Part shown: in pieces, positions 33,805 to 43,576 of the stretch
Position numbering within the stretch: position 1 is the stretch's first letter
How the letters are laid out: each line of letters begins with the position of its first letter
Assembly (NCBI GenBank): GCA_029891345.1
Contig: CM057009.1
Coordinates: forward strand, 86,289,916 to 86,353,915
Origin: Dryococelus australis
Lineage: Eukaryota; Arthropoda; Insecta; Phasmatodea; Phasmatidae
Length of the DNA: 64,000 nucleotides
Direction: 5' to 3'
Notes under the pieces: model-generated
Told to the model about the DNA's origin: nothing
What the model saw: the letters and a program-made list of their open reading frames with translations, nothing else
Database searches by the model: none
Translations under genes and position numbers: made by a program

Positions 33805-35348
33805 GTAGTAAGGAAATGTAGGTTGTTGCAAAATGGCATCTGGCACCGGAGCCAGAGCCGGCAGGCCTGCCGCCATGCTGTTATGTCAACCGTTTGCCAT
33901 ATGACCTTGAACATTGACCCTTGACCTAGACCTCGGTGTCTTCTGACCCCAAAACACAAAAAATTCTAAAAAAAATTCTAAACACTCCCAAATAATACAA
34001 AAAAATTTATAAAAAAAATGAATTTTTTACATAAAAGTTATTAAAAATTATTTAAAACATTTATTTAAAAAATTTATTTAAAAAACTTAAATTTCCAGAT
34101 GTCCCCCAGCACCATGCCCAGCAGACAACTCGCTCCCTCACCCCCACTCTCCTCACCAATACTTAACCTGCCATCTTGATTTTTTCATTCTTAATTTTTT
34201 AAAATACATTAATGGAGGCCACCATCTTTGTAAGCGATTGCCATATTGGTAGGCGACCACCATCTTGGTAGGCAACAGGCATCTTGGTAGACATCACCTA
34301 TCCACCATATTGGAAGCCAGTGCACATTGGCAATTGAACTTGACCTTTGATCTTTGACCTTGAAAACAAAAACTCAAGAAAAAATCCATAAAAGTCAACA
34401 AGCATATGAAATTACAGATTACTTCTGCCATATTAGATGCAGACTACCTCAACCTTGACTCCATGACCTTGAAAACAAAAACTTGAGTAAAAATACATAA
34501 AAGTCAGCTTAATATGACATTACAGACTACTACCACAATATTAGATGCAGGTAACGTCGACCTGGACCCCATAAACTTAAATGACCTTGGAAACAAACCT
34601 TGAGAAGAAATTCATAAAATTCAACAATCATGGGACGTTACAAACTAACACCACTATATTGGAAGCCAGTAACCTCAACCGCATGACCTTGAATGACCTT
34701 GAAAATAATAACTTAATAAAAAATTCATAAAAGGCAACAAGCATATTACGTTACTTACAGCTGCGTTAATTTCTTGATTTCACTGCCAAGCAATCTGGCA
34801 ACACTTAATTTATAGCCATAAAAAAAACTTATTTTCTACCCTATTTTTAAAACATAGAATTTTTCCAATCAGCCGTATAGCTACATGCATAATGCAGGAC
34901 TTTGACTACCTGCTTAATTTATTAAATACTGTTTATTAAATATATATTTTTTATTAAATACTTAAAGGCTGATAGAAGGATATGACACAAATATTAAGAA
35001 AAACTATTTATTTTATAATATTTTATTAATATTTGTGATTATAACTTTAGAAGAAAGCAGTTCATCACATCATCTGATCCAACCCCTATTCTTTAAGTTC
35101 TCTGATGATCAAAATTATCAATTTCATTTTCGAGTAATCGCCACATTTTTGAAGCTCAAGAAAATATCTAAGTCTACAAGTTTACTTGGGTAGGTAAGGT
35201 AAGATACGTGGGTTTAACGTCTTGTTGACTGTGAGGGTTTATTCGGGTCTTTGGAAAAAAGGTAGTCAGCATAACCATCATCTTCTGCCTTCTTCGCATC
35301 ACTTGACGAAGGAAACTCATTACTCGTTGAGGAAATGTGTGGAAACGT
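33805..35348 (+). repeat. Left inverted arm of the foldback element
   Basis: Pairs with 35964-37833. Shared blocks from outside in: the terminal 20 bp, CTGGCACCGGAGC, clusters of TGACC(C)TTGA motifs, the 110-118 bp units, a block around TCCTGCATTATGCA(T/C)GTAGC, and the 3' part of the zinc-finger gene. A block of about 60 bp near 35175-35235 (GTGGGTTTAACGTCTTGTTG) interrupts the gene part and is absent from the right arm. Confidence 0.85.
34361..34765 (+). repeat. Tandem units of 110-118 bp in left arm
   Basis: Units start near 34361, 34471, 34589 and 34701. Each runs from a (G)AAAACAAAAACT(C/T)AAG-like block through CATAAAAGTCAACAAG, a TTACAGA(C/T)TACT block and ATTAGATGCAG to TGACCTTGA. 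About three and a half units are present, and inverted counterparts lie at about 36535-36850. Confidence 0.8.
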
Positions 35349-35950
35349 CAAGGGAATCACCATCAGCTTCAGCACTATCACTGTCATCATAGTCATCATC
35401 AGTGCTGTCTTTGTGATAGTCTTCACTTCCTGCTTCATTCTCAGTATCAAGTTTACTATTCTTTGTAGCAGGAGGTGTATGTTTATCAGTAGTTAGAGAG
35501 CTGATGGTCATTTTTTTTTTTAGTTCATCGACATCACGCGCATGCCTTGAAAGTTTATATTTTACACAAACCGACAATCATTCCGCCTTTAGCTTTAACT
35601 ATCTCATCATAATCGTCTTCGGAAACAGTACCCATTGCTGTAGCAGGAGTTATTAACGACATCACTTGCTGGCTTCCAGTAGACGAACCCTTGCAGATCT
35701 CAGTATGTTCCTTCATTGTATCACCTTGCACAAACTGTATGTGCCCATTGTCGCATTGCTTAATCGCACAAAAAGGATTCTTCGTACAGGTGGTTCTCTC
35801 ATGTCGCCCAGCATGGCAGCTTTTGCTGAAGATCTTTCCACAGCAGCATCACTGTTTTCCATGTAATTTTCCAGCAGTGGGAGAAGGTACACCCATAGAG
35901 GTAAACTCTACACTAGACTTCGTACAATCATTGGCTTGCATCATATTCAT
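35080..35950 (-). pseudogene. Zinc-finger protein gene of the foldback element
   Basis: The ATG at 35950-35948 opens a frame to TAA at 35557-35555 with one internal TGA. Residues 34-54 hold a finger: counting the TGA position as its first ligand, the spacing is C-x2-C-x12-H-x4-C around CGKIFSKSCHAGRHERTTC. A second Cys/His cluster follows (FCAIKQC...HTEIC). After a frame change near 35570 the protein continues as YKLSRHARDVDELKKK (helical), a very acidic stretch (DSTDDDYDDSDSAEADGD), then NEFPSSSDAKKAEDDGYADY, and ends inside the left arm with a Leu-rich segment that has its twin at 35976-36251. I recognise no named family. A DNA-binding accessory protein or a captured gene are both possible. 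Confidence 0.6.
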
Positions 35951-35975
35951 GGAAAAAATCTAAGTCCTTTCCACA

Positions 35976-36251
35976 GTGGCGAATTTCCCCAATGAATTTC
36001 CTTCAAGAAGTGATGCAAAGATGGCAGAAGACGCCAGTTATACTGAATACCTATTTCCCGAAGGCCCGAATAAACTTGTAGACAAACTTAGATATTTGCT
36101 CGAGCTTCAAAAATGTGGGGATTATTCAAAAATGAAATTGGTGGTTTTGATCATTAGAGAACTTAAGGATCGGGGTTATATCAGATGGTGTGATGAACTG
36201 CGTACTTTGAAAGGTGTAAGGTTACAAAAAAATTTTTTTTTTAATAATTAG
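35976..36251 (+). pseudogene. Second copy of the zinc-finger gene's C-terminal part
   Basis: The plus strand reads NEFPSRSDAKMAEDASYTEY, then a short linker, LVDKLRYLLELQKCGDYSKM and KLVVLIIRELKDRGYI. The 91-codon frame is intact. It duplicates, in inverted orientation, the C-terminal part of the gene at 35080-35950 but lacks the fingers and the acidic region. The intact frame compared with the broken left copy suggests this version is closer to the ancestral sequence. The Leu-rich helix pair looks like a small protein-interaction domain; its family is unknown to me. Confidence 0.6.
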
Positions 36252-36853
36252 TTTTTCTTAATTTTTGCGTGTCGTATCGTATCGGCCTTTAAGTAATAAA
36301 TAAAAAAAATATATTTTATATACAGTATTTAATAAATGAACCATGTAGTCAAAATCCTGCATTATGCACGTAGCTATATGGGTGATTGGAAAATATATTG
36401 TCTTAAAAATAGGATGGAAAATTATATTTGTTTTTTTTTTATGTCTATAAATTTAAGTGTAAAAAGCCCGCTTGGCAGTGAAATAGAGAAATTAATGCAG
36501 TTTTCAGTAACATAATATGCTCGTTGCCTTTTATGAATTTTTTCTTGAGTTTTTGTTTTCAATTTCATTAGAGGTCATGGGGTCAATCTCGTGAGGTCAA
36601 AGTCGATGTTACTGGCTTTCATTATGGTGGTGGTAGTCTCTAACGTCATATGCTTGTTGACTTTTACTTACTTTTTCTCGAGTTTTTGTTTTCAATGTTA
36701 TTCAATGTCATGGGATGGTCGAGGTAGTCTGCATAAAATGCGGCAGTAGTTACCTGTAATGTAATTTACTTGTTGACTTTTATGTAATTTTCCTTGAGTT
36801 TTTGTTTTCAAGGTCATGGGATCAAGGTAGTCTGCATCTAATATGGTGGTAAA

Positions 36854-37271
36854 GGCTGTTTACGATAAAATGAGCACTTTTGAAATGGAACTTGGAAAAA
36901 TGTAGCTGCCCTTGCCATTATATATTTTAATGGGTGCACTGGGTGGCATTCGCCCAGTAAAGTTGGCAATGATGGAGGGAAAGTAGTTCCATATCTTGAA
37001 ATTGAATAAAAAGTGTTAGGTAACCATTTGCGATAAGTTGAATTATATATTTCCTTTTCCATTTTTTGTAATGTGCCGAAGTGTAAAAATTAGAAGGTTT
37101 GTAAAATATTTACTTTCCTATTAATTTCACAACTTAACTTTTCCAATGTATGAATAAAATGATGAGGCCCATAACAGTGTTAATTTTACACAAGGCAGAA
37201 GAATACACAATGTACTTACAAGTAGATCGTAAGCAGGGCTTTTAAAAGTGCTCATTTTACCTTGAACAGTC
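36854..37271 (+). mobile_element. MITE family M, complete copy nested in the foldback arm
   Basis: Left end GGCTGTTTACGATAAAATGA then GCACTTTTGAAA. The reverse complement of the right end is GACTGTTCAAGGTAAAATGA then GCACTTTTAAAA. The length is 418 bp with no coding capacity. The arm repeats resume on both sides. Related fragments lie at 20862-21166 and 46813-46888. Confidence 0.85.
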
Positions 37272-37329
37272 TTCAGTAGTTGTAATGTAATATGCTTGTT
37301 GAATTTTGAGTTGTTGATTTGAAGGCCAT

Positions 37330-37725
37330 TCAAGGTCATGGGGTCAATGTCACGGTTCATGGGTCAAGTGTCAAAGGTCAAAGTTCACAATTGTTAGTGG
37401 GCACTGGCTTCCAAGATGGTGGTGGCCTCCAGAAATGTATAAATAAATGATGACTGAAACATTCAAGATGGCAGAATTGAGTATTTGGTGAGGGGAATGT
37501 GGGCGAAGGAGTCAGTCGTCTGCTGAGTGTGGTGCTGGGGGAACATCCATAATTTTCAGTTTTCAAAATTGTTTTAAAAATAATTAGTAATTTTTTTTTA
37601 CTAAAAACGTATATAAATGTTATAAATTTGTAAGGGTATTTTTGGGATTTTTTAGAATAATTTTTATTTTTATTTTTTAAATAATTTTTAAGGTTTTTGG
37701 GATCAAGGTCAAGGGTCAAAGGTCA
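37330..37725 (+). promoter_or_regulatory. Cluster of nuclear-receptor-like half-sites in right arm
   Basis: TCAAGGTCA occurs at 37330-37338 and 37703-37711 (also 36808-36816). Direct repeats of AGGTCA-type half-sites with one-base spacing occur at 37375-37387 (AGGTCAAAGTTCA) and 37713-37725 (GGGTCAAAGGTCA). In the left arm TGACCTTGA occurs at 33902, 34355, 34464, 34684 and 34694. TCAAGGTCA is the monomer site of FTZ-F1/SF-1 and ERR receptors, and one-base spacing suits HNF4/USP-type dimers. Function is untested. Confidence 0.35.
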
Positions 37726-37841
37726 AGGTAATATGGGTCAATCAAAGATGGCAGATGGGTGATGTTACAACATGGCAGCGGGTCAGCTCCGGTGCCAGAC
37801 GTCATTGCGTATCAACCTACGTTTCCCGACTACTTGCGTGC

Positions 37842-38600
37842 ATTAAGTTTAATTTATCTTTTTCTCTATCTCTTACTAACTTATCACACCAGGCTTGTCC
37901 TCTTTGGGAGTATTTATTTACTAACATGTGTGATGGATTTGTGTGTTCTACCCCGTGTAATAAGTAGAATGGTGTTAATTTTGTGCTGGCATTTACAGTT
38001 GTATTATAATTTAACACAATGAAGTTGACATACTCATCCCAGCTTGCGGGATCTTTATGTGAATTAGCCGTAAGCTGTTGACCTTAGAACTTTGTTCATT
38101 GCCTCTACTAGCCCATTACATGCCGGATTATACATCGTTGTTTGAAGCTTTTTTATTTTCAATTTCCTTAATAATGTGTATATGACATTGTTAAATGATG
38201 CCTCTCTATCTGTTAAAATGTGTTGTGGGCATCCATACTGTAATATAACATCTTTAACTAAATTTGTTCATGTCTCTGTACCAATTGCTTTTATCGCTTG
38301 AGCTACAACAAATCTGCTAAAAAATTCTGTCGTGATCGGTTGCCTTTTCTTGACTTCTGCAGCAACCCTTTGGCATCTAAGGCCCATGACTTTAATAAAG
38401 GTGGAGGTTCTATGGGTTTCTGGTTACTCATTTTAATTTTCGTATAAATAGGGCATTTCTTTATGCAATTCTTTATATCTTTGTTTATTGTATCTCAGTA
38501 GCATACTTGTTAGATTTTTTAAGTGTTTTAAACACCCCAGTAGGGAGTTTGGTGGGCTGCTATTATTTTATTTACATAGTACTTTGGTACTAATGTAAGT
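37842..38600 (-). pseudogene. Gypsy C integrase, zinc site and catalytic core
   Basis: Near 38480 a Cys pair reads NCIKKCPIYTKIK (the CC half of the HHCC site). The core follows with AIKAIGTET, DVILQYGCPQHILTDREASF (second Asp region) and MYNPACNGLVEAMNKVL (catalytic Glu region). The last part, MLNYNTTVNASTKLTPFYLL, HGVEHTNPSHML and RGQAWCDKLVRDREKDKLNL, runs to the foldback insertion at 37834-37841. Several stops and frame changes occur. Sequence from 38600 to 38831 may contain the His half of the zinc site but is too eroded to call. Confidence 0.85.
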
Positions 38601-38831
38601 TTTTTCTCGCCTATGGGTGTGGGAATTTTTTAATATATTTCCTCGTTTGCCACTCTACCATAGCGTCTGGCTAGTTTAATATATTTTGGGTCTACTTAAC
38701 TGGGTTCTGTTAAGGCGATTTATATTTTTTTGTGTGTGTTTTCCCACTTGTATTTTCCTAAAAATGGAGAGTTTTGTGTTTTTTTTGTATTGGACCTCAA
38801 ATAGTTCCTGGTCATGTTCTATTTGAATGTA

Positions 38832-40575
38832 CAGTACACTACTGTTTATTCATGCTTTGCTTAACTGGTTTTTGGTTTATCCATGCGTTCAGCTTTTTTT
38901 TTTTTTTTTTTTTCTCAAAATCTTCTGTAGCTTCTACGGCAAGGCGTTGCTGTAACATGTGTCATTTAAAAAGCAGCAGTATCAGGTATGTCTATCGCTG
39001 TGTGCTGCGTAGCTGATATTTATCCCTTTAAACTGCCAGCCTGTCATAGAGATCTGTGTGAGTCATCCATTTACGCTTGTTGAAGCACGTATCTGATCAC
39101 ACTCATTCAGACCATGTCCGAAATGGTAGATTTTGTTGACAAAATGATCATGTGACTTTATTTTGTATACAAAAAATTTTACATATTTGGTAATTTGGTA
39201 TTTCGTATATAGCAGATGTTAGCAAAAATATAAAATGACATAATCAGGACCGTGTTTTTTTACTCTCAAAACACGTACAAAGGCATAAATAAAATGTTTT
39301 TAAACAAATAATTGATCATAAAATACACTAGGCAAGTTTTAAAAAAAGCAAGCGAGTATTGTGCTTTGTTTATATATTTCACAACTAATTTTTTAATGTC
39401 ATTATTGTATAATATATTATTTATTAACATATTCACAGCATTGTAGTGATGCTTGTAGAAATATTATGTACATTTTAAGCATTAAATTTAGATAAAAATA
39501 TATTTCACTGTTAATGTAAAAATGTGTTACCGCGAGTAGATACTAAACAAGTGACTGCTGACAATATCCTAAGTGAAACGTATGAAATGACAATGTAGAA
39601 AATAACGAATTTGTCATTTCGGACATGGCCTCAGTTACCACACCAACACTACATCTTGCCAATTCATCGATCGCTTTGCGCCGACCCGGGTCGTGGTTCA
39701 CGGTGTAGTGGCATTTTTGCAATGTCAACAAAGCATAAAAAGACAATTTAAACTATTGTGGAAAAGCTGGTAATAAAAATTTGTGAGCATGGTGTGTTAT
39801 AAACAAAAAACATCAATCCTGGTGCCAAACAAATAATTTAAGACTTTTACAAGAAAGGCACTATTTAACTTTTCTTTCTTTTTTTCATAGCAAATGTTTA
39901 AATGTCTACAAAAAACTTACCATTTTCATAATTTTAAACTTTTGTGTGTGTAAATAAGTTAACTTTAAATAAACTCCTAGTAATTAAAGATGTATAGAAA
40001 TCTAAGGCATTTCAACCCAGCCTATTGAGACTGAATGAAAAAGCAGCTTACACTTATTGATAGAGGTATGCACTTATGTTTTTGTGAAATTCATTATGGT
40101 TGTCATAACTTTGAAATTAATAAAATTAGACTTTCTCACTCTGCCATCTCGAGGACGGGTCTAAGTGACACACATTGAGGAAGTGATACACACACGCACA
40201 TGTGCATGTATGCGTACACACACACACACCCACCACTCATCGCTCGGTGCCGCCCGCCTGGTGATGGTGCAGGCTGGGTATACTCGATGCGCCATGAATA
40301 CACTACACTCGGTGCAACATAAATATTAGTTATAATATATTTTGTGCTATACTACATACAGTACAGTACTTTAAATGCTGCACATATAGTGCATGATTTG
40401 TGTTTGCTTTGAAATGTATAATAGGTACTGTGTTTTATCACTATTTTCGGAGCCAGTATCACCGTTCTATTAATAGTAAAAATATATCAATTAGATTTTC
40501 GGGGGTTTTTAATACAAATTTGCTTATTCGTGTTTTCTGTGATCCCAATTAACACAGTTAATTGGGAGTTTACTG
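38832..40575 (+). mobile_element. Tigger-like element, copy 2
   Basis: Left end CAGTACACTACTGTTTATTC and right end, reverse complemented, CAGTAAACTCCCAATTAACT. TA flanks both (38830-38831, 40576-40577). It aligns in inverse orientation with 47146-48698, e.g. GTCTATCGCTGTGT, CTGTGTGAGTCATCCA and CAGACCATGTCCGAAA. A relic of the transposase start (MSTKHKKTI, then TIVEKLVIKICEHGV after a stop) lies at about 39722-39800. Length 1744 bp, non-autonomous. A run of about 24 T near 38888-38912 is private to this copy. Confidence 0.9.
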
Positions 40576-40577
40576 TA

Positions 40578-40954
40578 TTATTGTTCATGTTTGTACACTG
40601 GTAAATAATGTGTTGCACTATTTAAGTTTATTATTACAATTTCACATTTTAATACAGGGTCTACACTAGTAAATCTAATTTCATTTGGATTGTTTTCCTC
40701 TATAAATTATATTGTTACTTGAAAAATTTGGACAGTAATTTTTGCAATTACTGGAAGGGGAATGGTCTCCAAGTTAATTACTGCTTTACCAATTTTTGCT
40801 TTATCACACTTGTGCTGTCCATTCTCAGTAAAAATATTTTTTATGTCTTGCCAGTTATTGGTTATATATTTAGCAATAGTGTGTTTTATTTTCTTCCTTT
40901 CTCTGGATTTTGATACAAGCTTTCCACTAGCATCCTATATAAACTTTTACATTC
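40578..40954. other. Short segment between Tigger-like element and solo LTR
   Basis: Probably the eroded linker between RNase H and integrase of Gypsy C, since it lies between those domains. Frames on the minus strand show no firm match. Confidence 0.4.
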
Positions 40955-41610
40955 TGTAACGGGCTCCAGGGGACCCGAACACCAGAACTTAGAAGTTAAC
41001 CTTGCATGTACTATGGATTTCAACAGCGGCCCTCTGTTTTAATAACATCTCTAAGTGACCTAGTGATGAGAGAGTATAAAAGCGAGATCATGCTTCCCCC
41101 TCCCCCCACTGGCAGATGATGTGCAAGGCGACAACATTAGTGTCAGTGAGACACAGAAGAACGCAGAGGTCCATATTACTGGTTAGCATAAGTCCGACTA
41201 GGTGGTAGGGTGGCATTCCCTTTATCGAGACACCGTATTAAAGAGTAATATCATGTGGCAAGGCTAGAGAGTATTGTATCTCTTTAGTTACTTGTTAACT
41301 TGTTGTTCGTGTAGCTCTATATCTTGTATTACCTCTCATGTTAAAGTATAATATTGTCAAACGGAGTAAAGTAAAGTTAGTAGATTGTGGAGAGAGATAT
41401 TGTAATAGTGTTTCAATTATTGTGTTATGTTCAGTTATAGAGTGGTAATAAATATGTTTGGTATAACTCCCTCTTTCATTAACAGTCACTAGCAGTTATT
41501 AGTTCCCTGTACGATCCTGGCCTACTGGAGATAGTGTTGTTAGGAGAGAAGGATTAAAAGTAGCAGAAGTAGTTTTATATTATTAGTGATAGATAGGCAG
41601 GAGCATAACA
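40955..41610 (+). mobile_element. Solo LTR inside Gypsy C
   Basis: Starts TGTAACGGGCTCC and ends GAGCATAACA, the TGTAAC...TAACA pattern of Gypsy LTRs. It is 656 bp long, with TATAAAAG at 41075-41082 and AATAAA near 41446. Four-base flanks ATTC (40951-40954) and ATTT (41611-41614) may be a diverged target duplication. It lies between the RNase H and integrase parts of Gypsy C and has no internal retroelement sequence, so it arose by insertion followed by LTR-LTR recombination. Confidence 0.78.
41075..41082 (+). promoter_or_regulatory. TATA box of the solo LTR
   Basis: TATAAAAG in a GC-balanced context about 120 bp into the LTR, upstream of AATAAA at about 41446. It is correctly placed for the LTR promoter. 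Confidence 0.5.
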
Positions 41611-41679
41611 ATTTGCTCATTTCTGATTTAATACTGTAGTTCATATTTTTAACCTTAATACTGTATAACTGTGCTAGCC

Positions 41680-42830
41680 GTACTATTGGTATTCTGCTCA
41701 TCACATCTGCTAGTGTGTTAAGATTTAGTTTACTATTTTTGCTTGAAAATCGTACTCAACCAATGCAATCACCATTTTTTGTATTTTTTTTTGGCCTGCC
41801 ATCATTTTCAAATATCTGAAACTTTCATGATTTGTTTCTATAGTAAATGTCCTTCCATACAAATACTGTCTCAAATAGTTACAAAAGTGTTTTATCGTGC
41901 CTAGCTCTCGCCCCGTAGTTGATCACTTTGTTTTGTTTATTGATTGCTTTTTAGACACAAAATCTATAATGTTTCTCTGCTTACTATGATCTTGTTGTTG
42001 GATCAGTATGGCCCTTATTGCTGTGTGATGTGCATCACATGCAAGAATTGTGATTTTGTTTTCATCAAAATGCTGATAAGTTTTGTGTTCTGTTTCTCCC
42101 CATCTATACTGTATAGTGTTTTTTTTTAGCTCTACAAGTGGTTCTGTTTTTGTGGCATAATTGGATACGCATTGTCGCAGGTAGAATGTCATTCCTGTAA
42201 ATGCCTTTAGTTCTTTTAAATTCCCCGGTGGTGTCATTTGTTATCTTCTTTTTATTTTCTCTGGGTCGGTGACAATTCCTTTTGATGTGATATAATGACC
42301 TAAATTTTTATTTCATGTTGTGCGAATGAATTTCCTTTTTGCATTAATCTCTTTAGTACTTTACTTATATTAGCTCTATGTTCTGTAAAATTGTTGCCTA
42401 TTCTAAATATGTCGTCTATATACACTATTGCAGTGTTCCATCTCAGAGGACCTAACAAAATGTCAACGAATTGTTGGAAATATTGGGGTGATGTACTTAA
42501 TCGCATTGGCATTCTTTTGTATTGATAGAGTCCTACTCTGTCTATCGTAAACATGGGTTTGTGTCAATCTTGTTCCCTAACTGGGATGGTGTAGTAACCT
42601 AAAAATAAGTCTAATGATGTAATATATTTTGTATTTTTTAACGTGTTTAGAATGTCCTCGATTCTAGGGAAGGGGTATTGTACCCTTTTTAAATACTGGT
42701 TTAGTTGATGGAAATTCGTTAGGAATCTCATTCCACCCTCTTTTTTCCTGATCACTAATAGCCGCAGCATAGGGTGAATGCGATTTTTCAATATTTCCCA
42801 CATATTTCATACCATTAATTTTTTTTTATA
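41680..42830 (-). pseudogene. Gypsy C reverse transcriptase and RNase H
   Basis: From right to left on the minus strand: RKKEGGMRFLTNFHQLNQYL and ITSLDLFLGYYTIPV (RT fingers/palm, first Asp), then MFTIDRVGLYQYKRMPMRLS, then TAIVYIDDIFRIGNN with the YIDD box intact, then the thumb (PPGNLKELKAFTGMTFYLRQ). RNase H shows ILACDAHHTAIRAILIQQQD, and after a shift remnants ending in DVMSRIP near 41690. The RT is split by a stop near 42556. The YIDD box and most flanking residues survive better than in elements A and D. Confidence 0.9.
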
Positions 42831-43537
42831 ATCCTTTGGGTATTTTTTGGCTAATTGTATATGGTTTTTTGTATGTATGGGCTTTTCTGTTATATCTAAT
42901 TTAATTTGATAGAGTTTGACTCTGTTAGTTCTAATATGCTGTTAGCAAATCCATCCAGAAATACATTAAGTCCTTTCTGGTATGAATCTAAATTTTTGTT
43001 CATTTTTCCAATGACATTCTTTTCTGTTTCTCCTTCTTTTGTGTCAATTCTATTTATGCCATATTGGATGATGTCTGTCTGGTCATTTTCTGGTAGTGAT
43101 GTATATAGTGGTACCTGTAATACTATAGCACTGTTGTTACTGTTGATGCACATCATATTGTGTTTAAGAAATGGTATTACATTGTATGCTTTGATTAAGT
43201 CTACTTATAATATAACATCCATTTTTGAATTCTCAGTGACTAGAAAGTCTTGCGAAAATGTGTTTCCTATGCTCAATTTTATGTTAGTTTTAAACTTGGA
43301 GGTTCTATTTCTTCTGTCGCCCCTACTGAAGAAAATGTTTTCTTTTACCGGCTAAAGTTGTTTATTCATTATTATTGTGCTTGTTATGGAACTGCTGCTA
43401 CACCCTGTGTCTAAAAGTGCATAATGTTGTTTCCCTTTAATTTTGAGTAACACATGCGGTGGTGGTGTTTTTACAACTACCTGTTGGCAATCTTGCTGCC
43501 AAGGATTTGTTGTTTTCTGGTGTGGTGTTTGGAACAT
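42831..43537 (-). pseudogene. Gypsy C protease and linker to RT
   Basis: The 43352-43537 frame reads HVLLKIKGKQHYALLDTGCS, followed by SSSITSTIIM. DTG is the aspartic protease active-site triad and is intact. The 42896-43156 frame (SAIVLQVPLYTSLPENDQTD...) is the protease-RT linker. The frames are separated by stops. Confidence 0.82.
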
Positions 43538-43576
43538 TCGTTGGCTCAGCAGGTGTGTCTGTGGCCTGTATCATCA

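Larger units (their letters stand above)
33805..37833. mobile_element. Foldback-type element with long inverted arms and a zinc-finger gene
   Basis: Left end GTAGTAAGGAAATGTAGGTT and the reverse complement of the right end GTAGTCGGGAAACGTAGGTT open two inverted arms (33805-35348 and 35964-37833) that match over about 1.5 kb. The flanking octamers are GTGCGTGA (33797-33804) and TTGCGTGC (37834-37841), sharing the core TGCGTG, plausibly an 8-bp target duplication. The host sequence is Gypsy C integrase, which resumes on both sides. Arms contain repeated units of 110-118 bp, as in Foldback/Galileo elements, and the spacer encodes a zinc-finger protein. The right arm carries a nested MITE (36854-37271). 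No transposase domain was recognised. Confidence 0.85.
35964..37833 (-). repeat. Right inverted arm of the foldback element
   Basis: Inverted partner of 33805-35348. Its extra length is mostly the nested MITE at 36854-37271. Arm similarity begins just inside TTTCCACA at about 35965 and runs to the terminal GACTAC at 37833. Confidence 0.85.

Noticed and set aside
34361..34765. CRISPR-like array
   Set aside because: The repeats are long, diverged, without distinct spacers of constant size, and occur in the arm of a foldback element in a eukaryotic genome.
42906..43355. 149-codon plus-strand reading frame with hydrophobic segments
   Set aside because: Antisense to the protease-RT linker of Gypsy C. 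The hydrophobicity comes from the AT-rich complement.
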